The notes beneath the pieces are model-generated. The model was given only the letters and a program-made list of their open reading frames with translations, did no database searches and was not told where the DNA came from. From Diorhabda sublineata (Eukaryota > Arthropoda > Insecta > Coleoptera > Chrysomelidae): a DNA stretch of 64,000 nucleotides. The stretch covers positions 28,934,488 through 28,998,487 of the forward strand of contig NC_079480.1 in assembly GCF_026230105.1 (NCBI RefSeq), read 5' to 3'. Of this stretch, positions 45,292 through 56,630 are shown in pieces; position 1 is the stretch's first letter; each line of letters begins with the position of its first letter. A program made the translations under genes and the position numbers.

Positions 45292-47508
45292 GATTAAAAA
45301 AAGAGCCATAAAGCTTTATTGAATTTTATTAATGGTACCTTTTGCGCGTGAGTACCTGTCAAGCCTCGTTGGGTTAGGATTAACATTAAATTAATAAATC
45401 AAATTACTAGAGCTGGTAGTTCATACATAAAATTGATGATAAATTCAATTTATAATTAAACTAAAATCTCGCCAACTTATAGCTTCTTAGTTTAATTCCT
45501 CGATTTTTTGAGCACAGAATCCTTCAGGCCAGTCAGTATTAGTGGTATTGTTTTGTTTAAAACATCCTTGAACTTTGGTTTTGGAAATATTATTAAAAAC
45601 TGATATCAAAAAATAGCAAAAAACAATCTCTGAAAGTAAGCAATGTCCTTCAAACGATAGATAGCGTCAGGAGCTTTTTATTACAAAAGGTCCCATACAG
45701 GGAATATCTATTGGTTTACTAGTAATTCATAATTATTCTTCATTTACTGCAACAACTTGAAAATTACCACAAATAAAATTTTAGTTTAATGTTAATTTTA
45801 ATTTAGTTTTAATTTTGGCTGCATAACTCAAGCTTCAGATATGTCACAAATAAAGTCGATTTAATTAAAATTGCGATAGTTTCGATAATTCCCTAATAAA
45901 AGTTATGTATTAGGATTTTCTACCACAAAGGTACCATACAGTCCCATACAGTGCTGCAAGAAATTGTTGTATTCAATAGTTTTCATAAAAAATTATGTTG
46001 CTTGTATTCGAGGGAACGATTTCTTAAAATAAGTTTATACTTTGTTTATTGAGAGTAAAGTTATAATGATCGAATAAGAATGGTTACATATTCTCATCTT
46101 TACAACTACCCTGACTGAGAGAGATTCTCTCCTATACATATATGTGGGAGATACAACCCCCCTTGTTCTATATTACAAAAATTTTGTGGAAACTACAATT
46201 TACACCATGAAGAATACAATAGCATTTTACTATAAAAACAGACTAAGACAATTGGTCATCATGATACATAAATTTTAATTCAAATCATCCATCCTGTCCT
46301 AAAAAGTTTGCTGTAATTTGTAGATCGTGCTATTGAACTTTCAGACCATAATACAGAAAAACTAACATCGTCAAAGAAGAAAATGCATTACAATTGAAGG
46401 ATTATCCCTTAGCATTGTTCAATGGAGTTTTTAAATGCAGAATACATAACGTTCACAGTCCTTGGAATAAAAATAAGTATTATGATAAAAATAATCAACA
46501 TTTTATCTTCCTACTGAACATACATGGATTGTCACAACAATTTTAATATTTATTTAGAAAATATGATTTGACAATATGTGGTAATGCCTTTCATCAATAC
46601 ACTTTTTGGAACTAAAATGAGATTCCCTCTAATAAGTGCGAAGTTACGTATATTGGCCAAATATGCCAATACCGCGAAAACAGAATGATAAGTCACAACT
46701 ATGACAATAAGTGCGATAATGATAGAAGAAATATAATTAGATCATTTATATATCAATATATCAATAATTTAAAATAAAAGTCGCTAAAGTTATACCACTG
46801 GTTTACGTTACGATTAATTCTATTGATCTTATGTAAATGTTATATGTTTTATAGTCATACTAGACTCTGTTGTGATTTTCTTCGAACATTTATCTAATTT
46901 CAATTGTTCTTTTTTGTACTCTTTTGTACCACAAGCTGATTATTATTCGTTTGAAAATGGTCTTAATTGAAGACTGTTTTTGTTGATAAATCGTCATGAT
47001 ATTAGGCTCTTTCAAGTGTAATAGTTTTATAATGAAAATCCTCATTACATTATATTTGGGTACAACAAGTAATAATTTGGTGAAATAATTGCTGGACTTT
47101 TGAATTGACGACGTGGTGCAATTGAATCTACACTTAAATCCCCAGATTAATTTCTTCTGGAATATCTGAAAGAAAAGCAATTCTTAAATCCCAAATGATC
47201 GGAACAAGAAAATTGAAACTTTATTGCTAAAATTACAGTTAAGGGGTAAATTGATATATTTTCGCTCGAGTATTTTTATAATTTTGGTGAACTCGCCGGT
47301 ATGAAGTGGTATATGATTTCACAGTATCAACATAAAAATAACAATACTCAAAAAAGTGATGATTAAACAGAAATATTAATTCTCGGAAATCGAGAATATT
47401 TTGTTCAACTTCTCGCAGATCTTGAAAGGTCGTACGCGGAATCTGAATCCGCAATAATAAAAGAAAATTTTCAAATAGAGAAAACGTATCCGATAAGTTT
47501 ATTGGTAA
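45292..47508. other. Non-coding region with unassigned - strand frames
   Basis: AT-rich. Frames at 46890-47180 and 47239-47454 on the - strand (96 and 71 codons) match no family I recognise. The right edge is the Helitron insertion site. Confidence 0.4.
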
Positions 47509-48193
47509 CTAGCTTTTACCCGCGGCTTAGCTCATATCGAATCCATTAAATAAGTACCAGAAATCATTATAATAGAAATATATCAATATGATAACTTTAT
47601 TTTATTGCTTGGTTAGTATTATCGATTTTTAAAAATTACTACATACAATGAAGGTTTAAACGACGTTGGGTCTGAAGAGGTGTTTCAGCTGCTCTCAAAT
47701 CACTTTGTCGCCTTGCTTGCTGGTGTTTTCTTAGCTCTGCATGAACCGAAGTTTCTTTATTTCGTGAAACTTCTGCTGCATGGGCCCGTGACGAATGTTT
47801 ATACAATGTAGATTTGCGCTTCAGAGGCTTTTTTAGACATACACTTTCAGTGACAGTTGAAAATAACAATGATACGTAGCCTCAAAAATTCCAAACAGTT
47901 GAAACTATAGTCAATTGAATCGGATGTATAGATAAAATAGATATTGACTTGACCGTCGGTAATATCGTACGTCGATAATATAATATTTAGGGTTTGAACT
48001 GGTGCTGTAGTGAGTAGCAAAATGTTTATACTTGTTGACAATTTTTTTTAAATACTTTTTTGATAAAATATACTATGTTACTTCTAGTACCTCCCAGAAT
48101 ATGTATACAAAGTTTCATGATTATTCGTCAAGTAGTTTTTGCGTGAAAGCGTAACAAACATCCATGCTTACACATTTATAAAATTAGTAAGGA
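47509..48193 (-). mobile_element. Short Helitron with intact 5' and 3' ends
   Basis: Read on the - strand the element begins TCCTTACTAATTTTATAAATG at 48193 (5' TC) and ends GCCGCGGGTAAAAGCTAG at 47509 (3' CTAG, a CTRR end, preceded by a CCGCGG-based palindromic region). It sits between host A and T: the base before TC is A and the base after CTAG is T. These are the diagnostic Helitron features. The 5' subterminal text (GGATGTTTGTTACGCTTTCA, CAAAAACTACTTGACG) matches a Helitron family I know to be common in insects. At 685 bp it is non-autonomous but keeps a fragment of ORF. Confidence 0.88.
47639..47869 (-). pseudogene. Helitron-encoded ORF fragment (repetitive basic N-terminal region)
   Basis: A 76-codon frame inside the Helitron reads RAHAAEVSRNKETSVHAEL followed by RKHQQARRQSDLRAAETPLQ. 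Such Arg/Ala/Glu repeats with the ARR and RAAET words occur at the N-terminus of arthropod Helitron helicase proteins. The Rep and helicase domains are missing. Orientation agrees with the element, so this is likely a residue of its own gene rather than a captured host exon. Confidence 0.55.
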
Positions 48194-48399
48194 TAATAAA
48201 CTCATATAAAGTAAAAAATGTTTCAAATAAACCATTTGAGTCAACAAACAGGACTAAGCATTGTGTCATGATGTTATCGTCTTCATTAATAGAACATTCA
48301 CGATAAACATGTGATCTCTAGAGGGGAAGGTGGAGGTCCTTCTAGTCGCAAGACTTGCCTAATTTGTTAGTTTATAATATTTAGTATATTATGAGGAAT

Positions 48400-49030
48400 T
48401 CGATGTTAAAGATCACATTGAATTGATTAAAACTCCAAAATCTGTAAAAACTTCCTTCTTTGAATAGTTCCAGGTGGATTTATTTGTTGTATTGACAACA
48501 AAAGTGTTAATGCCATTAACGTGGAAAACCAAAAAAAAAATGACCATTGGCGATCTGCGAGTATTTCTTGACACATCATATGCTGCGGGTTTGTTCATCT
48601 TCATCTTCATCTTAATGAATACTTGATACAAGTAAAACGTTATTAGGTATATATGATACTAACGTAGCACTTTGTTGATTAGAAAACATGCTAGATTGTG
48701 CAGGTCAATTTGCTAGACGATAAAATTCAGGAGGTAACTCTTTTTTGCTTTTTCTTCTTGCATCCAGGAGGGTTAAGTTGAAATCTTCCAGAACCACATA
48801 TTGTTGGACAAAGTCTGGTAACTTGAGGTGCTTCTGAGAAAGAGCCATTAGGCTGATTTCCAACATAAATCTCCAAATTAACAGTATAAAATGTCTTTTC
48901 GTCCACCAATGCAAATACCTTTATACTATATCTAGCAGGAATGCTAGGTATATATTGGCGAAAACTTTATTTTCCGCAAAAGGCTTCTAGTTTTTGTCTA
49001 CGGTTAGGTATTGAAAAGGAATATATGCAG
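48400..49030 (-). pseudogene. piggyBac-like transposase remnant (middle and C-terminal parts)
   Basis: On the - strand the transposase runs from about 49020 down: FRQYIPSIPARYS, VDEKTFYTVNLEIYVG, NQPNGSFSEAP, ICGSGR, then after a frameshift ARRKSKKELPPEF, SSMFSNQQSATLVSYIP, and after another SRNTRRSPMVIFF with VNGIN. These are consecutive blocks of piggyBac-type DDE transposases. The second catalytic Asp block (TDNWFTS) is deleted. At least two frameshifts and several stops make it inactive. It lies 200 bp from the Helitron. Confidence 0.85.
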
Positions 49031-49059
49031 TTCTGTTATTACTGAACTATCAAAAACTT

Positions 49060-49719
49060 TAATATTAAATTTCTTACAGCGAATAAATTACAGGGAGCTA
49101 AATTTGGTGTATATGGGCATCGAGCGATGACTCATGACGGTGTAATATCATGATAAAAAATTCATCTCTTGAAGAAATTAGTCATTATTTTCATTTCTTA
49201 TTGTTATTTTGAAAATCAAAGATATCAAAACACACCTTTTCAAAAATCTATTTATAAATTTTATAAAAACCATTGTAAAGAAAATTTGAAGAATTTGCCC
49301 CTCTTTAAAAAAATGACGTTAAGTATGCTTTTTAGGAAGGTATTTTATTGGCTGTTAATTAGACTGGGTATTTTTCATTAGAACACCGTGGGAATGAGTG
49401 GAAAGGCAGCTGTAGATATTTCACAGTTTTTCAATATATTAGGTTTCTGTGTAATATAACTCGAAAATTTAATTTGTAATAAAATTTCATTATACAAACT
49501 TGTCAGTAACGTGTAAATTTTGGCGAATCCGCCGGGATATGTTTCCCTAAAGACCGTTTTATTTCAAGGGGACGAATCATTTACATAGGTATTTGTGAAA
49601 TATATTAATTTATTAAATTTATTGAAATATTCAAGACATAACTCAGAATCGTCCCAAATAGTTATTATAATTGCGAACGACTTAGCTTTAATATAAATCT
49701 TATATTGAATACTATTTTT
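49060..49719. other. Short region with a possible mariner crumb
   Basis: On the - strand at about 49075-49150 the reading CPYTPNLAPCNLF resembles the YSPDLAPCDFF block of mariner-like transposases, but only this block is left. The remainder is AT-rich, with a 70-codon + strand frame at 49169-49381 that I do not recognise. Confidence 0.3.
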
Positions 49720-49992
49720 GAAACATAGATAAAATTGACGTTTCGGCTTTTCTTTAAGTCTTTATCAAAATAAAAAAGACCTAAATAATTTGAGTTAATT
49801 TTAATAAATTCTAATAAAACAAGAGATGTAAACACTAGAGAAAAATTAATTTTTCTTAGTAGAACAAAGTTCTAGTTTGATTTTATTATTTTTTTATTTT
49901 TGGTGAAGGTGATCTATGGATTAATATAAATACGCAAAATATTTCGATAAAGACTCAAAGAAAAGTGGAAACGTCAATTTTATCTATCTTTC
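49720..49992. mobile_element. MITE with about 50-bp terminal inverted repeats
   Basis: The left arm, GATAAAATTGACGTTTCGGC onward (49720-49771), and the right arm (49941-49992) are reverse complements at most positions, sharing ATAGATAAAATTGACGTTTC, CTTTTCTTT, AGTCTTTATC and AAAT. The 170-bp core is AT-rich and non-coding. The superfamily is not determined. The arms read TAAAATTGACGTTTC from either side and could fold into one hairpin. Confidence 0.85.
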
Positions 49993-51589
49993 ACAAATTA
50001 TTAAAAAAACTATTTTTGAGAAAGAAGAGACCTAAAATCAAGAAGAACATTTAGATACTTATATTTTTATATAAAAAACTCGAAATTTCCGATTGGGTCA
50101 TATCTTTGGTTTTATAAAAGTGAGATAGTCATAACTGGGGAAAATTAGACCAACATATAGATACCAAAGCAACTTGGGGGAATAATTTTTTTGTGCTATT
50201 ATTAGAAAACAGTCTTTGGTGTGCTATTTTTTCCTTATTTTGTCGTCTCTCTGGTTTGTGTCTCTTAAGACGAGAAGTGTTATTAAGTGAGAAGATTGGG
50301 TCCTGATTTTCTCAGTTATATAAAGTGAAACTCTTAATGTGAAGCTGTTTGCTGACAACCTGGAAAATCAATTGACAAATAATATTTGTGCATTTTATTA
50401 TAAACAGAAGGTTAGTGAACTTCGTTTATTGGTAACAATAAAAAAAAGAACAATTATACATGTACGTCGAGATGTTTATAAAGAAATTTGAATTTTTGAA
50501 AAAATTGATAGCGTTACTAAAACTTGCTCTAATGTCATTGAGTATATTATATTTGAGTCTAGCGTTTTCCAGAACAAGCAGTGAAATAATTTCAAATGAT
50601 ACGATTATTTCAATTATCCTCGATCAAAACTCTTCTCATCACATCCTGTATATCGAGGAGAATACCGATAAATTCGAATAACTGCCATATCAATACCAAT
50701 TCTATAGATCTTGTCGTTGAGACAAGTGAGATAATAGGATACGAAATGACAACTTTGAACAGGAAAATGTCAACAGCATTCAGAAAATTATTCAACCGTG
50801 AATTCCTTAGAATCCGATTTATTTATTCTTATGATTTGTATTATGAAAAATGATATATTTACACAAGATGTCAGTATCATAACTTCAAAATCAAATGACA
50901 ATTATAATATTTACATTATATAATAAGAATGTTTATTAGAGTCGCTGGCAATTATTGTAACTATAAAATGACAAGAACAACTTGAAATTATGCGATAATT
51001 ATTTCGGTTAATAAGCTTATATTGTAATTACCTAGATCAAGGATTCCTTCTTCGAAATAAAAGAATATTCTTCGATTTTGTTTGTTACCATCAAAAAATT
51101 GCAGTTATTTTATAGAATACCTAGTTATTCCATGAAATAAATAATCGTGTCTGTTAAAGTGTAAAATATGTTATTAATTTGACGCAATTTATCTAATTTT
51201 TGCAGCATATAAATGGTATTTATGGAAACGTACCATGAAATCATTTGTTACAAGTATGACTAAAATGACTCTTGGAATTACAAAGAACATTATTTCTAAA
51301 ACAAAAAAAACACATTGGATTTTTCACGAGCATTTTTTAAATCCCTGACCAGTACCTAAACTTTGAGCTGTAGCAACCGACCGGAGCAATATTTTTACAT
51401 CCGGTACTTCTTCGATTTTAATTAATTTTTGTTCGTAGACACTGAACTCGGATCGGGAATATAATTGTTTTATGCGGCCGTTTTTTGTGCCCAATTTGCA
51501 ATCCTTTTTTGGTTATTTTTATGATGATAGCTAGAATAGATTTGGCATCACCTTTTTCTCTGTCAACTAAATAATGTCAACTCTAACCT
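49993..51589. other. Non-coding AT-rich region
   Basis: Two overlapping + strand frames at 50460-50853 (73 and 85 codons) are open but unrecognised. Nothing else stands out. Confidence 0.4.
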
Positions 51590-52335
51590 AAACAGCTATA
51601 ACACCACTGCAACAGATTTTGTGATTTTTCTAAGGCTTTCTATTGTAAGGCTTGTAAGGGCTGGTACAACGATGTCTTCTTGCAAGCCAATAGAATGTTG
51701 AGTGCCCCAAGGCTCAGCACCAGACGCTATTTTGTTTCTTCTGCTTTTAACAACATGGCCTATTTAGACATCAGTGGTAAAATATGTCTATTTGCAGACG
51801 ACACTAGTTTCTCTTGAAGCAACCTTGATCTCACGGTACTTCATAGGACATTATTATTATCATTCATAGGACATCACTAAACAAAACCAATACTGACGTC
51901 GTTGAATCGTTTGGGACTTGTTGTGGACAATTCCTTGAAATGGGAGTTACATATTTCCACCTTATCTAAAAAATTAATATTCTCCTATTTTGCGCTGAGG
52001 TCATTTTCAAATGAACTGTACTTATCTATCTCTTCAACAGTCTGTTTTGCCCTTATTGAGTCGCATCTCCGATATGCCCTTCCCTTCTGGGGTACGTATG
52101 GTGCGATTCAATTTGAGCTACAGAATAAAGCTATTAGATATCTACTGGGACTTAACAGCGCACACAGCAAAGACTTCTTTAAAAGATTAAAAAGTCTGAC
52201 TCTTCCTTCTTTATTCATCTTTGATTTCGTTTGCCTAATTCGTATCACGCTTCTCCAATTTCAGAAAGGACGTTGCACGTTGCATTTTGCTATGGACTTA
52301 TATAGTGATTATCACCTGTTACCATTACCTATGAT
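51590..52335 (+). mobile_element. Jockey-like LINE reverse transcriptase remnant
   Basis: Decayed RT blocks appear in order: FCDFSKAFYC (first catalytic motif, about 51616), VPQGSAPDAILFLL in another frame (about 51700), ISGKICLFADDTSFS with the FADD active site (about 51770), GLVVDNSLKWELHISTL, ALIESHLRYALPFWG, NKAIRYLLGLNSAHS and LKSLTLPSLFIFDFVCLIR. Between the first two blocks about 40 residues are missing. These are the fingers, palm and thumb of Jockey/CR1-type elements. A second copy lies inverted at 56230-56630. Confidence 0.85.
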
Positions 52336-52489
52336 TTTGTTACTCAATGTGGTGTTTTTCTGTAAAATTTATTTATTTCTACGTTTACTTAGTTATTTTT
52401 ATTTTTTTTTTTTTTAGTTTTTACAAGCTTTTGTCTACAAATTATAACAATTTTTCAACAATAAAGCATTTCTTTCTCTCTCTAATGCA

Positions 52490-53305
52490 GCTGTTATGCG
52501 CTATGCAGAAAAGTTTCCTCATAGAAACTTACCAAGTAAAAATACTTTTACTTGGAGGATACTTAAAGAGCAACAGCTACATTCTTACCAGAGAAGTCCA
52601 AGAGCTTTTGCCAGACAATCTACCGGTTAGAGTGATTTTTTGTCAAATATTACAAGAAAGGACAGCCCCGAATCAAAATTTTTTAATATGTATTCTTTTT
52701 ACGGACGAGGCCACTTTTCCGCGACAAGGTATGTTTAACTACCATATTACTGGTGTAATGAGAATCCACAAGTCAAAATGGTATCACATTACCAATACTC
52801 ATATAAAGTTTATGTGTAGGCAGCAACTTTAGGTAACAAATTATAGGTTATCAAATTCTACCTGGAAATTTAATTGGTGATATGGGCCTGGATTTTTTTG
52901 AGCAATAACTTATTCGAGATGCGAGATGTTGGAAGATTTAACGCTAAACGAGTGAAGATTTCTATCTTTCATGCACTTTGATAGAAGTAATCGTAATTGG
53001 TTGAGTAACTATTTTCTTAATCGATGGATTGGTAAAGGTGCAGAAGCCTTGATTCATTTGCCTCATCGGTCATTCGATTTTAATCCCTTGGATTATACAG
53101 TTTGGTCGTATCTTATAGAAAAAGTTTGTGCTACAGAAGTGAATTCCCCTCAAGAATTAAAAGACTGGATTTAAAATTACATTAATGACCTCATAGCTGA
53201 CTCCTAACAATTTAGAAGATTAATGGATTCTTTAGAAAAAAAAGGATATACTTATGTTTTCGTGAAAACAGAGGACATTTTGAACATCTACTCTAATTGA
53301 ATTCT
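52490..53305 (+). pseudogene. Tc1/mariner-superfamily transposase remnant
   Basis: The + strand reads YAEKFPHRNLPSKNTFTWRI (helix-turn-helix start), then FLICILFTDEATFPRQGMFN (first catalytic Asp), GYQILPGNLIGDMGLDFFEQ, FLNRWIGKGAEAL, and SFDFNPLDYTVWSYL with EVNSPQELKDWI, ending KKGYTYVFVKTEDIL. This is the block order of an IS630-Tc1-mariner group whose members read NRWIGRGGP and SPDLNPLDFFLWG. The HDGAP block is degenerate. There are at least four frame changes or stops. It begins directly behind the Jockey remnant. Confidence 0.8.
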
Positions 53306-53690
53306 ATTTTATGTTATTAGTCTTTTTTGAAATTTTCATCTTGTGCTTTTTCCATTAATTAATACATTTATCATTACTTCATACCAGCATCGGGTATAAC
53401 TTCATAATTTTCAAATCAAAATATTCCGAAAACGGTACAGAGTATCGAATTCTCTCAAGAGTACCTTTTTCGATTAAAATTAAATGATTTTTAAGTTAAC
53501 TTTAAAATCACTTTTCTTTGAAACACCCTATATATGGTCATCACTTATATATACAGGAAAAGGGACAATTATCGGGGGACAACAATATTACTAAACAGTG
53601 ATTGTCCAACAATTGATAATTTTTATTCATTTGTTGAATCAGCAGATATTCTAGTATTATCTATGGAACCATAAAATATAATAGAAAAAG
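53306..53690. other. Non-coding spacer between transposase remnants
   Basis: AT-rich. AAACACCCTATATATGG near 53520 resembles the outer end of an insect transposon. No ORF. Confidence 0.35.
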
Positions 53691-54183
53691 AATTCTTAAA
53701 AACTTAACGGTTGCCAAAAAAGTAGGGTCGGCATTTTGATGACGATGATGATGATGACGAGATGGAAGGATAAAAGAGGGTTTTGTTCTGTTTCTATACT
53801 ATACATGACACCAACTCCATATAATATTTAAAGAAACAATATTAGAGACATCAAACCACAAGTGGTTATGGACTATAATTTCACCATGGGAGGTTTTGAT
53901 AGAGTACATCGACACCTGTCAAATTATCCTGTTATGCACAAAAAATATTTTTCCATTTATTGAAACAAGCATTGTGGAATGCTTCTGTTTTGTACAAAAA
54001 ACAACTGGAACAAATAACCCGGAGGTTCTTTTACTACTAATCGATGAATATGTAGAAATTTACCATAATTCACAATATTCCTCAAAAACAAGGGCGATAA
54101 GATTGACAGAATGTCACTTCTTGGAACCAAGTACCGAAAATAAAAATAAAAACGCATACCCTAGCGAATTCACCAAAATTTAA
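53691..54183 (+). pseudogene. piggyBac-like transposase remnant (C-terminal third)
   Basis: The + strand reads RWKDKR and TIHDTNS (about 53760-53820), then DYNFTMGGFDRVHRHLSNYP with VMHKKYFSIY (53870-53960), then in a second frame LLKQALWNASVLYKK, and in a third TGTNNPEVLLLLIDEY, ending RAIRLTECHFLEPSTE. MGGxDRxD...YxxxR/K and RLTxRHF are hallmarks of piggyBac transposases. Three frames are needed, so the copy is dead. It appears to be a different subfamily from the one at 48400-49030. Confidence 0.85.
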
Positions 54184-55045
54184 AGGTCGTCTTTATATTT
54201 TTATAATGAAACCTCGTAAAATAGTTATTTTTGTATTAAATGCATGAAATAAATGTTTTGCGATTGGCACATGAGAGTGTGAATTTTTCGAGGAGACCGC
54301 ACACGAAATACAAACATCATTTTTTATACCTCTGTGAATGTGAATTAACGTCGTCTAAAATAAATTAAATATAAATACTTCCAATATATTTTGATGTGGA
54401 TTTTTGTCGAAATGAGTTATCGCTTCTAAAGGACTGTTTTCTTGGAGAAGATTGGTCCAGCTTAACTGAATGAAACCAGTTTCACACATAATTAAATATA
54501 TTATGGATAACTGGAAATAAATACAGTTTATTCAAAAAATAATTATTAATACTTTATTTTTGAATAACTTATACTCGTACACATGGCATGAATTATTTGG
54601 AAACACTTTCATTTAATTTTTCAAAATATTAACAAACTTCATTACTTTATACACACACTGTATAAGCGCGTTTCCTAGTTTATTATCATGTCAGTGATAA
54701 TTCATTTTTTTACCTAGTTTCATTCACATGCACAATATTAATTCAAATGATTATACATCAATAAGTAAGGAAAAGGTAAATTTCAGAATATTAAAAAGAA
54801 ACTTTGAATGTGCTCGAAATCTTTAACCAATTAATTTCAATGCATGTATATAAAAACGATTATAAAATACCCTGTATATTCAAAAATACATCTCCATTTC
54901 CACGTTCGATTCTAAGCTCTTTTATATCAACCTAATAAGGAGCAAATCATCTTAACCATCAGCGGGAACACAAGAGAGATTTAGCAGAAACAAATGCAAG
55001 TGGTTATTTAACAAACCACATGGTATGCTCCGCTATATACCAGTC
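54184..55045. other. Non-coding AT-rich region
   Basis: No ORF or repeat could be supported. TACCCTGTATATTC near 54869 is a common transposon-edge word. Confidence 0.4.
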
Positions 55046-55295
55046 AAGTGGGCTGTGAGTAGACTGGCACATCCATTGTGATCCATTCATCTAATTAGTG
55101 AAGTCGGGAGCATTCGCATGTAAGAGTTATCGCTCTTACACTCATTAGGGCCGGATTAATTTATCACCAGATTTCTCTGGCAAGACCTTCCTAAGCAGGA
55201 GGCGATAGACATTAGCATGTCGTGATAAACAATAACAAAATGGTGGAGGAACTCTACTCGACTCCGGCTTTCCGGTATCTGAATTCTTTGGAAAG
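55046..55295. promoter_or_regulatory. GC-richer island dense in homeodomain, Fox and Sox words
   Basis: The block contains TCATCTAATTAGTG (homeodomain), CCGGATTAATTTATCAC (Otd-like GGATTA plus an AT-hook context), GTGATAAACAATAAC (Fox TAAACA and Sox AACAAT overlapping), and an inverted pair GTAAGAG/CTCTTAC at 55121-55140. It has no ORF and is sharply bounded by AT-rich DNA inside an otherwise transposon-rich region. It is a candidate enhancer, perhaps of BCL11, by inference. Confidence 0.38.
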
Positions 55296-56229
55296 TTTGT
55301 AGGGTCGATTATTGTTGACAGTAGCGCAAAAATAGATACTGAATAAATATTTATCCTGAATCAGGTGGCGAATCGTCAAATTTTATTCTTCTGAATCTTA
55401 ATCTAACAAAATATATGTTTTTCACTGTCAAAATTCATTATTAAGGAAACCTAAATATGAAAATGAAAAATAAACGAACTTTTTCAATTTTCTTACGGGG
55501 ATTTAAACTAAACCTAAATATGTATTCATCACACAAAGCAAATTGTCGTTTGATATAAAAACAGTGAATATTTTTTGAAGTTTCTCTCCTTTCTGAATAT
55601 GAAAATTTATAAACGGAGAAACTTCTTCCTACATCCATTGTTATAATAGAAGCGTTTTTATAGTTGCTGATTACTTTACGATCCAAATCAATGGATTCAG
55701 TTTACTCTCCTTTTAAAATATTAGCTATTGGCTAAGAAATTGAAATCCACAAATTTATTTCAACACATTTTTAATAAATTCTACCTCCCGTTTCGCATGT
55801 GACATTTTGTAGAGCTACCTCAGATTTGTTTATTAGAGAGAGAGGAAGAAATGCTTTATTGCCAAAAAATTGTTATATTTTGTAACCAAAAGCTAAAAAA
55901 CAAACATAAAAATAACCAGAAAAGGATACAAATCAAATAAAATTTCAATATACAGAAGAAAGCCTGAACAGTAACGAAATTATAGGTAATAATTATAGTC
56001 CATAGCAAAAATTAAACCATTTTGCAGCATACCCGGAATTTAATATTATTATTATAATAGATGTCGTTTACAGAGAAGAAGGCACTTTCCAGTGAAATTG
56101 CTGAATATGGGAAAAAATTATATCGATTTGATTTCGATTGACAAGTGATTGTGCATTTTTTTGCATTGTAAAATATTGAGCACATTTCTGAACGTGAACT
56201 AAGTAGGTAAAGGTTGTGCTCGCGTTTCT
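55296..56229. other. Non-coding AT-rich region
   Basis: An 81-codon - strand frame (55441-55686) is open but unrecognised. Otherwise nothing. Confidence 0.4.
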
Positions 56230-56630
56230 AAGCCGTGTAACGTCCTTTCTGAAATTGGAGAAATGTGCTTACGAATTAGGCAAACGGATTCAAGTATGAA
56301 TAAGGAAGGAAAAGTCAGAATTTTTAATCATTTAAAGAAGTTCCTGCTGTTTAGTGCGAGTAAATATCTAACAGCTCTCCTTTGTAGTTTGAAGATTCGC
56401 TCAAATTGAGTGGCACTACACGTACCCCAAAAAGAAAGTGTCTATCGGAGATGCGACTCAATAAGGGCATAATAGACTGTTAAGATGAATAAGCTCAGCT
56501 CTTTGGAAACTGATCTCAGCGCAAAACGGGAGGAACTTAATTTTTTAGATAAGGCAGCAATAACTGGGCACCATTGTCCACAACAAAAATTCTACAGATT
56601 CAACGACGTCAATGGGGGTGTTATTCAATA
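56230..56630 (-). mobile_element. Second copy of the Jockey-like LINE, inverted
   Basis: The - strand sequence from 56630 to 56230 aligns with + strand 51893-52290: shared nucleotide blocks include TGACGTCGTTGAATC, TTGTTGTGGACAAT, TTATCTAAAAAATTAA, TTATTGAGTCGCATCTCCGA and TTTGCCTAATTCGTA. Translation gives RFALRSVSKELSLFILTVYY, ALIESHLR and QRRAVRYLLALNS. Only the region after the RT active site is present, and it has stops. It is about 4 kb from, and opposite in direction to, the first copy. Confidence 0.87.

Noticed and set aside
45690..45960. Possible direct repeat around two CCCATACAG words
   Set aside because: Only the short words match; the flanks do not align.
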